A stretch of 64,000 bases of DNA from NCBI RefSeq assembly GCF_000296215.2, contig NZ_CP013949.1:4581501-4645500 (forward strand), in the 5' to 3' direction. This stretch comes from Bradyrhizobium sp. CCGE-LA001 (GTDB taxonomy: Bacteria; Pseudomonadota; Alphaproteobacteria; Rhizobiales; Xanthobacteraceae). Each line of letters begins with the position of its first letter. Positions within the stretch are counted from its first letter, which is position 1. Under the pieces are notes generated by a model. It had not been told where the DNA came from. It ran no database searches and saw only the letters and a list, made by a program, of their open reading frames with translations. Shown here piece after piece: positions 8,683 through 17,392 of the stretch. A program made the position numbers and the translations under genes.

Positions 8683-9624
8683 ATGACCCATCATCACCTG
8701 CATTCCAGCCCCGAAACCTGTCATTGGGGCTTCTTCGAAGCCGCGCTCAAGCCCGTCCTGACCGTCGCGAGCGGCGACGAGGTGACCATCGACACCATCA
8801 GCGGCGGTCCGGACATGCTGCCCGACCGTGACAAGTTTCACATTCCGCCGGAGATGTACGAGGTTCACGCCAGGAGCGAGCGCATGCTGCCCGGCCACAT
8901 CCTGACCGGTCCGATTGCGGTCGACGGCGCCGAGCCGGGCGACGTGCTCGCGGTCGAGATCCTCGACGTTCAGCTCCGGCAGGATTGGGGCTGGAACATG
9001 ATCAAGCCGCTGTCCGGCACCCTGCCCGACGATTTCCACGAGACGCGTATCCTGAACATCCCGCTTGATCAGAAGCGCATGGTCGGCCGCATGCCTTGGG
9101 GCCTCGACCTGCCCCTCAAGCCGTTCTTCGGCGTGATGGGCGTGTCGCCGCCCCCGAGCTGGGGCCGCATCTCCTCGCTGATCCCGCGCGCGATGGGCGG
9201 CAATCTCGACAACAAGGAGCTAGGCGCGGGTGCGACGCTGTATCTGCCGGTGTTCGTTCCAGGCGCGCTGTTCTCCTGCGGCGACGGCCACGGCGTGCAG
9301 GGCGACGGCGAAGTCTGCGTCACTGCGATCGAGACTGCGCTTCGGGGCCGCTTCCGCCTGACGCTGCACAAGGACCTCAAGTTCGACTATCCCCGCGCCG
9401 AGACGGCGACGCACTACATGACCATGGCGATGGATCCCGACCTCGATCAATGCGTGGTCCGCGCGCTGCGCGACATGATCACGCTTATCGGCGAGCGGCG
9501 AAACCTGTCGCGCGAGGACGCCTACACGTTGTGCAGCCTGGCCGCCGATCTCAGGGTGACCCAGACCGTCAACGGCGCCAAGGGCATCCATTGCATGATC
9601 GAAAAGGCGATCGTGCACGGCTGA
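8683..9624 (+). CDS. Acetamidase/formamidase family amidohydrolase
   Basis: A 313-residue FmdA/AmdA-type amidase that hydrolyses short amides (formamide, acetamide) to ammonia and the acid, in the cytoplasm. Landmarks: THHHLHSSPETCHWGFF at the N-terminus, PVLTVASGDEVTIDTISGGP (about 20-40), LTGPIAVDGAEPGDVLAVEILD (about 77-97), and FSCGDGHGVQGDGEVCVTAIE (about 204-224), the metal-site region of the family. The ATG at 8683 matches the start of homologues as I know them; the longer upstream frame is antisense noise over the YdcF gene. It is divergent from ydcF and not in a nitrogen-assimilation operon here. The exact amide substrate is not determinable. Confidence 0.87.
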   Translation: MTHHHLHSSPETCHWGFFEAALKPVLTVASGDEVTIDTISGGPDMLPDRDKFHIPPEMYEVHARSERMLPGHILTGPIAVDGAEPGDVLAVEILDVQLRQDWGWNMIKPLSGTLPDDFHETRILNIPLDQKRMVGRMPWGLDLPLKPFFGVMGVSPPPSWGRISSLIPRAMGGNLDNKELGAGATLYLPVFVPGALFSCGDGHGVQGDGEVCVTAIETALRGRFRLTLHKDLKFDYPRAETATHYMTMAMDPDLDQCVVRALRDMITLIGERRNLSREDAYTLCSLAADLRVTQTVNGAKGIHCMIEKAIVHG

Positions 9625-9825
9625 TCCGGCCAAGCCGTTCCCTGACCTGTCGACGAGAGACCGCCGCCGGCTATCCCGCGCGGCGCGCTTCGCCGTGCCG
9701 ATTTCTCGTGCGATTCCAATGGCCTGAGCGAGCAAATCAGTTCGTATTTGACTTCCAGCCCTGAACCTAAATAGAGTCTTAATCGTTACTTTTATGTACC
9801 CGAGTATGAGGCTAGCGTTCGGGCC

Positions 9826-10023
9826 ATGGCCACCGAAAAAGCCGAGACTGACCGTATTCCCGTAACCTTGGCGCTCTCGACCATCACCTATCTGGAGAAA
9901 CTGGTGAGACAGGGCACCCACGGCACCAGCGTTCCCGGCGTCGCGCGTACCCTGATCGAGGAAGGAATCCGTCTCGCCATCAAGGACGGGCTCTTGTCGA
10001 TCCGCGACAACGGCAGAACGTGA
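9826..10023 (+). CDS. Small ribbon-helix-helix-like conserved protein
   Basis: A 65-residue protein: a short acidic start (MATEKAETD), a strand RIPVTLALS, then helices TITYLEKLVRQGTHG and VPGVARTLIEEGIRLAIKDG. The strand-helix-helix order resembles the ribbon-helix-helix DNA-binding fold or a CopG-like antitoxin, but I cannot assign a family. There is no adjacent toxin gene; the next gene, 75 bp downstream on the same strand, encodes a GcrA-family protein. The upstream 200 bp is AT-richer than its surroundings and probably carries the promoter. Rated as a real gene because composition and start context fit. Confidence 0.6.
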   Translation: MATEKAETDRIPVTLALSTITYLEKLVRQGTHGTSVPGVARTLIEEGIRLAIKDGLLSIRDNGRT

Positions 10024-10098
10024 GCGCACGCCGGAGGCAAGGCGGACGGATCTTGGAAAAGCGGATGGCCGACATCTGCAACCCTGGGACCGCTACAC

Positions 10099-10626
10099 AT
10101 GCCTGCTCTTTCCCCGACTTATTCACAGACTTCTGCACAAGCTTCTGCACAGACTTCTTCACCAACTTGGACTGACGAACGCATTGAGCTCCTGAGGCAA
10201 CATTTCGAGGCTGGCCTCTCCTGCCGCGAGATCGCCGCTGATATCGGCGTCAGCCGCAATGCGGTCATCGGCAAGCTGTCCCGCTTGAACCTGACGCGTG
10301 GCCGCACCGTCGACGACCGCAAGACTCACGACCGCGGCCTGGCGCCGGGGCGCGCGCGGAGGGCCGTCCCGCGCCTGCAATACGAGATGCTCGCGACGAT
10401 CTACGGCGAGACCGACGCGCCGGTGGTGACGGGCCCGATCGACGAGACCAATCGCTGCTCGCTGCTGGAGCTCTCCGAGAACCGCTGCCGTTGGCCGATC
10501 TCATCGCCGGGCGAAGACGATTTCTGCTTCTGCGGCAATAACGCGCCCGATGGCCAGTCCTATTGCGTCGGCCACAGCCGCCTCGCCTATAGGCCAAACT
10601 CGCGCGTTCGCGCCATGCGCGGCTGA
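10099..10626 (+). CDS. GcrA-family cell cycle regulator-like protein
   Basis: A 175-residue protein with an N-terminal GcrA domain: TWTDERIELLRQHFEAGLSCREIAADIGVSRNAVIGKLSRLNL (split: WTDERIELLRQHFEAGLS and IAADIGVSRNAVIGK), the helix-turn-helix that in Caulobacter GcrA binds methylated GAnTC promoters together with sigma-70. The C-terminus has a small Cys/His-rich module (CRWPISSPGEDDFCFCG, YCVGHSRLAY) typical of the family. Before the domain lies a 16-residue Ser/Thr/Gln/Ala tract (YSQTSAQASAQTSSPT) encoded by four imperfect 12-bp repeats at 10117-10164. The family's core GcrA may be elsewhere; this could be a paralogue. A strong terminator follows at 10646-10676. Confidence 0.85.
   Translation: MPALSPTYSQTSAQASAQTSSPTWTDERIELLRQHFEAGLSCREIAADIGVSRNAVIGKLSRLNLTRGRTVDDRKTHDRGLAPGRARRAVPRLQYEMLATIYGETDAPVVTGPIDETNRCSLLELSENRCRWPISSPGEDDFCFCGNNAPDGQSYCVGHSRLAYRPNSRVRAMRG
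10117..10164 (+). repeat. Four imperfect 12-bp tandem repeats inside the GcrA-family gene
   Basis: Units ACTTATTCACAG, ACTTCTGCACAA, GCTTCTGCACAG and ACTTCTTCACCA encode YSQT/SAQA/SAQT/SSPT in a disordered N-terminal extension. In-frame repeats of this size can change number without breaking the gene. Confidence 0.8.
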
Positions 10627-10645
10627 AGCACCACAGCAGAAACGA

Positions 10646-10676
10646 AAAACCTCCGGCGGGGCATCACCGGAGGTTT
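10646..10676 (+). terminator. Hairpin terminator after the GcrA-family gene
   Basis: AAACCTCCGG and CCGGAGGTTT form a perfect 10-bp stem around an 11-nt loop, 20 bp after the stop codon, with the A/T base of the stem providing a short U tract. Confidence 0.75.
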
Positions 10677-10843
10677 CTGGAGGCTTAGCGTGAAGCTAAG
10701 AGCCGCAACTTTCGTATTTGGCTGAGAGCTATATAGCTTAGTAACTCAGGTAAGTAAATAAGTTTGAGAGCGATCGAATCGCATGGCTCGTCTTCGTTGC
10801 TTGCGGGCCAGATGCTGCATTTCCGAAGGGCTCTCATCATGAA

Positions 10844-10876
10844 AAAGGCCCCGGCGGTTTACCGCCGGGGCCTGCG
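10844..10876 (-). terminator. Factor-independent terminator of the porin gene
   Basis: On the minus strand the stem GGCCCCGGCGG / CCGCCGGGGCC has a 4-nt loop and is followed by a run of T (complement of AAAAA at about 10842-10846). It lies just past the porin stop codon. Confidence 0.85.
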
Positions 10877-10898
10877 TCATGTCCGGGAGAGACCGAGC

Positions 10899-12455
10899 TT
10901 ACCAGTTGCGCTGGGCGCGCAGCAGCAGGCTGTAGGTGTCCTGGTCCTTCAGCTCATAAGTCGCCGCCGGTTTGGCGACGGCGGTCTGCGCGCCGGGCGT
11001 GATCGTGCCCGAATACTTCTGGTCGAGATGGCTGTAGGTGAAGTCGGCCGAGAAGGTCAGGTTCTTCACCGGCGTCCAGCGGGTGATGACACCGACCTGG
11101 CCGATGTTGAAGTCCGGGTTGCAGGTGCCCGTCAGGGTCGCGAACGCGGCGCTGCCGCAGATCAGGCCCTTCGCCGTGCCGCTGTAGTTGACCGCGGCCC
11201 ACGCGCCGTAGAGCGCGGTGTTCCAATACGGGCTCCAGTTGTGGGTGAAGGCGCCGCGGAAGCCGTAGGTCTTGGTCAGCTCGAGCTGGCCGCCCGGACC
11301 GAACACCGCGTCGGACACGCCGGCGAAGCCGATGCTCTGATAGGCCGCGTTCGAGCTGCCGAACATCGAGTAGCTGGTCGCGGCCAGCTCCTGGAAGTTG
11401 TAGCGGCTCGCGCCCTCGGTGTAGACGCCCGAGATGTTGATTACGTCGCCTGCGCCGGTCGGGATATTCTTGATGCCCAACGCGAGCTGGACGGCCCAGC
11501 CCCATTTGTCTTCCGGATGACCGGTCGTTTCGGTTGCGCCGTAATAGCCGACATGGTTCTCGTGCGCAGCGACCGACGCCTGGAACAGGCCCCAGGCCTG
11601 GTCGACGCGGACCATCGCGACCAGATCGGGCGAGCGGCTGCCGGCGAGATCGTTCGAACCGTAGGCACCGCCAAGGACGCCGGTGGTGGTCATGCCCGCA
11701 GTGTTCCAGATGTTGGTCTGGAAGACCTGGGTCTGATCCTGGGCCGAGAACGCGGCCGTGATGCCCTGCCCGAAATCGGCGGTGTAGGTGAACTGCGCGA
11801 CGCCATTGGTGGTGCCGCTGCCGCCGACCAGCTGGTCGAAGTTGTTGCCGGGATAGTTGATCCAGGGTGCGTCGAACTGCGAGACCGACTTACCGATGGT
11901 GAAGCCGGCGAACTGAATGAAGGCGTAGTAGACGCCGAGCGAGCCGCCGGAGATGGAGCCGTCGGTGCCGTTGACCGCGCCGCCGCTGGAGCCGACGAGA
12001 CCGGTGCCGGCGGCGTTGAGGCCGAGGGTACCGCTGTACTGCGTACCGCCCGTGCCCGAGCCGGTGCCGACATAGTTGCCGGTCGTCCAGGTGAAGACCG
12101 CGTCGAAATAGGTGCGGACCACGCCGTACTCGGTCGCGGTGCGCGTGTCGATGTTGAGATCTTCACGAGCGCGCATCGAGTAATAGTTGGTCAGGCGGTT
12201 GTTCGCGGCAAAGACTCCGTTGTACTGGGCGCTGTAATTGCCGCCGGCGTTGAGCGCCACTTCGGCACGCAGATAGCCGCCCAGCTTGATGCAGGTGTCG
12301 CTGCCCGGGATGTAGTAGAAGCCCGCACCGTAGAGCGAGCAGATCTTGACGTATTCGACCGCCTTGGCCTTCACCGGAAGATCGGCCGCCTGGGCTCCAC
12401 CCACGGCGATCAGACCCGCCGCAGTGCCGAGCAAAAGGCTCTTCACCACTTTCAT
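10899..12455 (-). CDS. Outer-membrane porin (Porin_2 family)
   Basis: A 518-residue rhizobial general porin forming trimeric beta-barrels for small hydrophilic solutes. The signal peptide is MKVVKSLLLGTAAGLIAVGGAQA, followed by ADLPVKAKAVEYVKICSLYGAGFYYIPGSDTC (split: ADLPVKAKAVEYVKICSLYG and AGFYYIPGSDTCIKLGGYLR), the standard start of the Bradyrhizobium/Brucella Omp2-like family with two Cys. The chain ends in Trp (QRNW), an aromatic BAM recognition residue. Gly/Thr/Ser-rich loops near residues 130-165 are probably surface-exposed. Start ATG 12455 is preceded by GGAGG. It is a single gene with its own terminator downstream, divergent from a MarR regulator. Confidence 0.93.
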   Translation of the reverse strand: MKVVKSLLLGTAAGLIAVGGAQAADLPVKAKAVEYVKICSLYGAGFYYIPGSDTCIKLGGYLRAEVALNAGGNYSAQYNGVFAANNRLTNYYSMRAREDLNIDTRTATEYGVVRTYFDAVFTWTTGNYVGTGSGTGGTQYSGTLGLNAAGTGLVGSSGGAVNGTDGSISGGSLGVYYAFIQFAGFTIGKSVSQFDAPWINYPGNNFDQLVGGSGTTNGVAQFTYTADFGQGITAAFSAQDQTQVFQTNIWNTAGMTTTGVLGGAYGSNDLAGSRSPDLVAMVRVDQAWGLFQASVAAHENHVGYYGATETTGHPEDKWGWAVQLALGIKNIPTGAGDVINISGVYTEGASRYNFQELAATSYSMFGSSNAAYQSIGFAGVSDAVFGPGGQLELTKTYGFRGAFTHNWSPYWNTALYGAWAAVNYSGTAKGLICGSAAFATLTGTCNPDFNIGQVGVITRWTPVKNLTFSADFTYSHLDQKYSGTITPGAQTAVAKPAATYELKDQDTYSLLLRAQRNW

Positions 12456-12809
12456 TTAAAACCTCCAAGTTGCTCATTTTTCGGAGACCGGACCGTGAGG
12501 CCCCCCAGATCCCCGTCTCTTCAAATCCGCTCGGCCGCTGTGCGCTTCCGGACACACCCGCTTGAACGCGAGGGACGAGAGCGAACCACCTGCAACGGGA
12601 CGATCGAGTACCCCCCACCGTCACGGACCAATATGCCTGCGCCATTCCGTTAATCAAAATAGTTTATCAACTCAGCTTTGTGGTTTCGGTAAACCTGTGC
12701 CTCGCGCGCAACACCGAAGGCGAGCCGACTGCTGAGCTGATCATCTTTGTAATTTTAGTGACAAAATAACGCAGCTCTGCACTTGCGTCAGAGCAGGCTT
12801 GCGTGGACT
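12456..12809. other. Divergent promoter region between porin and MarR genes
   Basis: 354 bp without a gene. The end near the porin carries its ribosome site; the centre (12650-12770) is AT-rich and likely holds both promoters. At 12752-12767 is ATTTTAGTGACAAAAT, whose outer five bases on each side are inverted (ATTTT/AAAAT), a possible but weak site for the adjacent MarR protein. No RNA gene was recognised. Confidence 0.5.
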
Positions 12810-13367
12810 ATGGCCTTCTACGAAGTTCGGCCCGAAGAATCAGTTCACGGGAGTGACGCTGTGTCCGCAACGAGGAAAGAGGGTGCGCGCCTGCGCTCGA
12901 TCGGCAATCTGGATGTCATCAGGCGATTCACCTGGGAGATCTCGTCGATCAACATGTATCTGGAGGAGCTGCGTCAGTTCTGGGCGAGGACGCTCGGCAT
13001 CAGCGGCCCGCAATGGCTGATCCTGATGGCCATCTCCGACCTCGACAAGGACGACGGCATTCCGGTCAACGTCGTCTCCAAGCTGCTGCACGTCGATCCG
13101 TCCTTCGTGACCACGCAGTCCAAGCTGCTCGAGAAGAAGGGCCTGTTGCGCCGCCGCCCTTCGCCGACCGACGCAAGGGTGGTCCGGCTGTCCCTGACCG
13201 AGAAGACGCAGAAGCACCTCGCCAGCCTCAACGACCAGTACAAGACCATCAAGGAGTTCGTCTTCCAGGAGTTCGACGAGCACGAGCTGACGGAATTCAC
13301 CACCAAGCTCGCCACGTTGAAGACCCGCCTGGAAAAGGCCTGCGTCCGGCTTACGCTCGACTTCTGA
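12810..13367 (+). CDS. MarR-family transcriptional regulator
   Basis: A 185-residue winged-helix protein: FTWEISSINMYLEELRQFWARTLGISGPQWLILMAI (helices 1-2; split at LRQF), the reader region PVNVVSKLLHVDPSFVTTQSKLLEKKGLL, and wing RRRPSPTDARVVRLSLTEK. This is a MarR-type dimeric repressor or activator. An ATG at 12810 is chosen; a TTG at 12783 would add nine residues. It is divergent from the porin and converges on the hydrolase gene at 14498-13389, so the porin is its most natural target, although a distant target cannot be excluded. No ligand can be inferred. Confidence 0.85.
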   Translation: MAFYEVRPEESVHGSDAVSATRKEGARLRSIGNLDVIRRFTWEISSINMYLEELRQFWARTLGISGPQWLILMAISDLDKDDGIPVNVVSKLLHVDPSFVTTQSKLLEKKGLLRRRPSPTDARVVRLSLTEKTQKHLASLNDQYKTIKEFVFQEFDEHELTEFTTKLATLKTRLEKACVRLTLDF

Positions 13368-13388
13368 CGCGAGCGGAAGGCAGAGCGC

Positions 13389-14498
13389 CTAGATCCGCCC
13401 GGCGGCGCCGAGCCGCGACTCCAGCCAGTCGAAGATGTATTCGTTGGCAAGGCTCGGATTGTCCGCATGCGCCTGTGCCGCGCCGGTCTCGGCTGCGGTG
13501 AACACCTTCAGCATCACGTCCGAGCTTCCGAGCCTGGAGTTCTTGACGAGCTGACGCGCGCGGTCGGCCTTGAGCCAGCCGTCCTCGCCGAGCGTGATCA
13601 GCACCGGGCAGTCGGCGCTGGACGCTATCAGCGGGGCCTGCGGCACCGGCACGATACTTACGTCGCTCACGGCGAACCGGCTGGCGAAGAAGGCCCGCTC
13701 GTGCAGGTCCCACAGTCCGCCGTCGCAGACGGCGGCGGCGAGCCGCGGCTCCTGCAGCACCGCGCGTGCCACGAAGGACGAGCCCCAGCCGTCCGCGACG
13801 ATCGCGACGCGGTCGAAATCGACGTCGCTGCGCATCTCCAGATAGTCCATAACGCATGGGATCGCACTCTCGAGATCCCGCCGCCGCAACAGTACGTCGA
13901 GATGGTCGTCGCGCTGGTCGCCGAACAAGTCGAGCGCCAGCAGGGAGAAGCCGCGCTCGCGCGCATGCGGCGCGAGCTTGAACAGGAATTCCTCCTTGCG
14001 ATGGCCGGGCTCGCCGATGCAGATCACGGTCGGGGCCCTCCCGCGCCGCGCCGCCGGCAGGAAGTAGCCCTGCAGCGCGTGTCCGTCGAGCCAGGGGATG
14101 GTCACGACATCGCCGGCCGGGCTGCGTGCGGAGAGATAGCGGCGGGCGCATTCCTGCATCGCGAGCACAGCGACCCAGCGGCGCTCGTCGGACGGATCGA
14201 GCGGCATCGCCGCGGCACCATAATAGTTCATCGCGCGCAGCCAGTTGCGCTGGGCCGTTGCCATGTGGCCCTCGGCAAAGGCGGCCTCGGCGCGATGGCG
14301 ATTGGCCTGCGCCAGCTTCTTCCACTCGCGATGCCAGGATTGGTCGTCGCCCCGTTTCAGCTGCCGCGCGATCATCAGGCATTCGGCGATGGTGGCGCCG
14401 CCCTCCTGCGCCGCGGTGAGGAGCCGCGTGAATTCAGCGGAGATGTCCTCTCGCTCCGGGCAAAGGGTCCAGTCGTCGGAGAGGCATGCGGGTATCAT
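13389..14498 (-). CDS. Alpha/beta-hydrolase-fold protein lacking the nucleophile (FrsA/dienelactone hydrolase-like)
   Basis: A 369-residue protein with an N-terminal helical region (about 1-110) and an alpha/beta hydrolase core. The strand before the nucleophile elbow reads VAIVADGWGSSFVARAVLQEPRL, which aligns with the family's VxxxGxSxGGxxAxRxAxxEPR; the elbow is therefore A-D-G-W-G, with Gly where Ser/Cys/Asp should be. An Asp-bearing strand (VLITLGEDGW) and a late His (AQAHADNPSLANEYIFDWLE) are kept. Either a pseudoenzyme or a hydrolase using another residue is possible. The gene is convergent with the MarR gene 21 bp away and stands alone. No terminator is obvious. Confidence 0.75.
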   Translation of the reverse strand: MIPACLSDDWTLCPEREDISAEFTRLLTAAQEGGATIAECLMIARQLKRGDDQSWHREWKKLAQANRHRAEAAFAEGHMATAQRNWLRAMNYYGAAAMPLDPSDERRWVAVLAMQECARRYLSARSPAGDVVTIPWLDGHALQGYFLPAARRGRAPTVICIGEPGHRKEEFLFKLAPHARERGFSLLALDLFGDQRDDHLDVLLRRRDLESAIPCVMDYLEMRSDVDFDRVAIVADGWGSSFVARAVLQEPRLAAAVCDGGLWDLHERAFFASRFAVSDVSIVPVPQAPLIASSADCPVLITLGEDGWLKADRARQLVKNSRLGSSDVMLKVFTAAETGAAQAHADNPSLANEYIFDWLESRLGAAGRI

Positions 14499-14737
14499 CG
14501 AAGCTACGCTCTATCGTCGCGTTACCCCTGCTTGACTAGACCATTTGGGTTCATCAACCAAGCTGGCGTGCGTCAAATGAGACCCGCTCGAGATCACCAT
14601 CGCTTGAACGTAGCGACGCCTCGCATGCGTGACATTCCAATTCGGCATGAGGTGCCGAACATTGGCAAGAGGTGGCACGCGATATTGTCGGCACACCTCT
14701 TGCCATGACGGTGATCATACTTACATCCGCGCACTGC

Positions 14738-15709
14738 TCAGCCGAGCCGCCAGCCGACCTCCTGCGTAAAACTTTCGTAGAAGGCGCGGTCGTAGGCCTG
14801 CTCCGGCGCGGCGCGCACGCGCTCGTCGAGTAGCCTGGCGTCATCCCCGACGAGAATCCGCCAACGCTCCGTCTTAACCCCGTCGAGGATGATCTTGGCG
14901 GCCTGTGCCGCCGACGTGGGCGCGTCCTCGAGGAAGCTGCGGGCGCGCTCGGCAAAGGCCGCCTGGATATCATCGTCCGACATCTTGTCGGCATCCGGCA
15001 CGCCGGCCGCGACCATGCGCCGGCGCGTCAGCGCGACCTCGTCGGCATTGAGCTTCTCCGACCCGTCGCCGCTCTGCACCTTGCGCGAATTGGAGACGAT
15101 GGAGGTGCCGATGTGGCCCGGCATCACCACCGAGCATTTGACGTGCGGCGCGTGCAGGCGGAGGTCGTTGATCAGCGCTTCCGTAAATCCCTTCACCGCG
15201 AACTTCGCCGAGCTGTAGGCGGTGTGCGCCTGGTTCATCCCGATCGAGGCCCAGAAGCCGTTGACGCTCGCCGTGTTGACGATGTGAGCCTCGTCGGCTG
15301 CGACCAGCATCGGCAGGAAGGTGCGCACGCCGAGATAGACGCCGCCCCAGCAGATGTTGAAGGTGCGCTCCCACTGCTCGCGCGTGTTGGTGAACAGGCT
15401 GCCGCCGCCGCCGATGCCGGCATTGTTGAACAACAGATGGATGCGGTCCGTCTTCTGCTGCTCGGCGAGCTCGTCGCGAAAACGCTTCAGGTGATCCTCG
15501 ATCGCGACATCGGCAACATGCGTCGTGACGCGCAGGCCCTGCGGCAGCTTCTCGGCCTCGCACAGCCGCCTGGTCTCCGCCATCGCGGCTTCCGAAACGT
15601 CGCACATCGCGACATTGCAGCCTTCGGCGACCAGCTGCCGCGCGAGCTCGCGCCCCATTCCCGTGCCGCCGCCGGTGATGACCGCGATCTTTCCAGCAAA
15701 ATCCTTCAT
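14738..15709 (-). CDS. SDR-family NAD(P)-dependent oxidoreductase
   Basis: A 323-residue short-chain dehydrogenase/reductase. The N-terminus MKDFAGKIAVITGGGTGMGRELARQL has the TGxxxGxG cofactor loop, LFNNAGIGGGGS is the NNAG motif (about residue 90), and TAYSSAKFAVKGF carries the catalytic Tyr-x3-Lys (about 157-161) with a Ser upstream in TASVNGF. The extension after the core (about 250-323) is longer than the minimal family. Start: the ATG at 15709 has GGGGAGGGA upstream; the longer frame adds 21 residues without support. The alcohol or ketone substrate is unknown. It is monocistronic. Confidence 0.87.
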   Translation of the reverse strand: MKDFAGKIAVITGGGTGMGRELARQLVAEGCNVAMCDVSEAAMAETRRLCEAEKLPQGLRVTTHVADVAIEDHLKRFRDELAEQQKTDRIHLLFNNAGIGGGGSLFTNTREQWERTFNICWGGVYLGVRTFLPMLVAADEAHIVNTASVNGFWASIGMNQAHTAYSSAKFAVKGFTEALINDLRLHAPHVKCSVVMPGHIGTSIVSNSRKVQSGDGSEKLNADEVALTRRRMVAAGVPDADKMSDDDIQAAFAERARSFLEDAPTSAAQAAKIILDGVKTERWRILVGDDARLLDERVRAAPEQAYDRAFYESFTQEVGWRLG

Positions 15710-15947
15710 GGGACTTCGGTCCCTCCCCTTATCGGTATGTTTCTTCGGAGCTGCCCGCGCTGTGGGCACCATCGCAAAATGTAGCAGCGCCGCATTGGTA
15801 GGTAAAAGCGCCTTGGCGCGATCATTCGACGTCGCTTATTTCGGGCCGCGGACTATCCCCGTATTTGCCCGGCGGTTGCGTGTCACGGGCTCTGGCACTC
15901 CGCTTGCATCCTTGTCGTGGTCAGAAACAACCGATGAGGTGACTGGA

Positions 15948-16187
15948 ATGTTCGTGACCGTCGTTGCCGTGCTATGCCGGCTTAGTGCAGCCAGTTCAGG
16001 CAGTTGCGTCGAAGAAATCGTGACCGACAGCAACATGACGCCCGAAATGTCGATGATGCAATGTGCGATCGGCGCACAGGCCCCGCTTGCAAAATGGATG
16101 GGTGAGCATCCGATCTATCACGCCAATTGGCGCCTCGAGCGCTACAAATGCGTGCCGGGCCATTACGAGATCAAGGGCCACGCCTAA
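15948..16187 (+). CDS. Small conserved Cys-containing protein
   Basis: A 79-residue protein MFVTVVAVLCRLSAASSGSCVEEIVTDSN..., with a short hydrophobic start that is only a marginal signal sequence, then CVEEIVTDSNMTPEMSMMQCAIG, AKWMGEHPIYHANWRLERYKCVPGHY and EIKGHA. Three spaced Cys (residues about 20, 40 and 67) and the ending WxLxxxKCVPGHYEIKG match, from memory, a small uncharacterised family common in rhizobia. The start is an ATG at 15948 after GTGACTGGA. Function unknown; it stands between an SDR and an esterase with no obvious partner. The frame extends far upstream only as antisense to the SDR gene. Confidence 0.65.
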   Translation: MFVTVVAVLCRLSAASSGSCVEEIVTDSNMTPEMSMMQCAIGAQAPLAKWMGEHPIYHANWRLERYKCVPGHYEIKGHA

Positions 16188-16301
16188 GGCCCGCAGAACT
16201 ACGACGTCGAGGAAACGCCCGGAGGCGCCCGTCTCCCTCCGCATGGGCTTAGCGCCGGCCTCATTCTGCCGCTGCGCTCCCTGACAATGATCGCCTTTCC
16301 C

Positions 16302-17267
16302 TCAAGCCACCGCCCGCAAGATTACCGCACGCGCGCGCCGCCCTTCCGGCGTCGGCATCAGCGCGTAATTGTGCGGCTGATCGCGCAGCAGATGCAGCTC
16401 GACCGGCACGCCTACCGTCCTGGCTTTCTCGGCCAGATCGACGCTGTCCGGATACAGAAGATCGCGCGTCCCTGAGAAGATCGTCATCGGCGCGAGCGCG
16501 CGGAAGGCGCCGTTCAGCGGACTGACAAAGGGATGGCCGATGTCGAGCCCGCCGGCATAGAGCCGTCCCGCCTCGACGATCCCCGGAATGTCCTGGATCG
16601 GATCGCGCGCGGCGATCGCCACCTGCTCCGGGCGGCTGACCGAGGCATCGGCCGCCGGCGAGATCAGCACCATCCGGCTCGGCTGCCGATGGCCGTGATC
16701 GCGCAGCCACTGGCACGCGGCGAGCGCAAGGCCCGCGCCGGCGGAATTTCCGACCACCGTAACCTTGGCGTCACCTGCATCTTCAAGCAGCATCCTGAGC
16801 AGCTCGGCCGTCGCCGGCACCACGTCCTTCGCGGTCGCGCGCGGCGCCAGTGGATAGACCGGCACGACGCAATAGACTCGCGCCTTGCGCGTCATCTGCG
16901 CGACGAAGCGCCAATGCGCCGGCGCGATCTCGTTGATGTAGCCGCCGCCATGCAGGAACATGACGTAGTTGCAGCCCTCATGGCCGGATGACGGCGCGGT
17001 ATAATACACTGGCCATCCGCCCATCTTGGTGAGGATTAGCTCGACGTCACGGCCGAGCCCCGTCGGCTCGAACGAGGCCGGCGCCAAGGCGAGCTTCTGC
17101 ACGCCCGCCTGCACCGCCTCGGCCGATGCGAGCTGCTCCTTGTACGGCAGCTGTTGCAGCAAGAGGTTGAAGGCGCGGCTTTGCAGGCTCGGCGCGGGAT
17201 CGCGGCTTCGCTGCACACAGAAGCTCGGGCAGAACTGCAACGCCGACACAAGTCTTGCAACGCTCAT
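16302..17267 (-). CDS. Alpha/beta hydrolase, acetyl-esterase/HSL family
   Basis: A 321-residue carboxylesterase of the hormone-sensitive-lipase group, cleaving short-chain esters. The oxyanion-hole motif HGGGYINEIAPAHWRF is at about residues 106-121, the nucleophile elbow GNSAGAGLALA is near 175, SGTRDLLYPDS carries the acid (about 262-272), and the catalytic His is in LRDQPHNYALMPTPEG. All three triad residues are present, unlike the hydrolase-fold gene at 13.4-14.5 kb. The N-terminus (MSVARLVSALQFCPSFC) is weakly hydrophobic but not a clear signal. It is divergent from the TetR locus at 17393, so TetR control is plausible. Confidence 0.85.
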   Translation of the reverse strand: MSVARLVSALQFCPSFCVQRSRDPAPSLQSRAFNLLLQQLPYKEQLASAEAVQAGVQKLALAPASFEPTGLGRDVELILTKMGGWPVYYTAPSSGHEGCNYVMFLHGGGYINEIAPAHWRFVAQMTRKARVYCVVPVYPLAPRATAKDVVPATAELLRMLLEDAGDAKVTVVGNSAGAGLALAACQWLRDHGHRQPSRMVLISPAADASVSRPEQVAIAARDPIQDIPGIVEAGRLYAGGLDIGHPFVSPLNGAFRALAPMTIFSGTRDLLYPDSVDLAEKARTVGVPVELHLLRDQPHNYALMPTPEGRRARAVILRAVA

Positions 17268-17392
17268 GGGTCCGTTCTCCGCCTGGCTCGGCAGTCATAT
17301 GGCGATCAAGAGGCTTGCCGAAAGGCCGCCAACCGCGGATATAATGCGAGCATTCGCTCGCTTTTCCTACTCGCATTCTGGAGCGCAAGTCC

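Noticed and set aside
10764..12653. A 629-residue plus-strand ORF opposite the porin
   Set aside because: Antisense to a porin with signal peptide and terminator; composition is that of a shadow.
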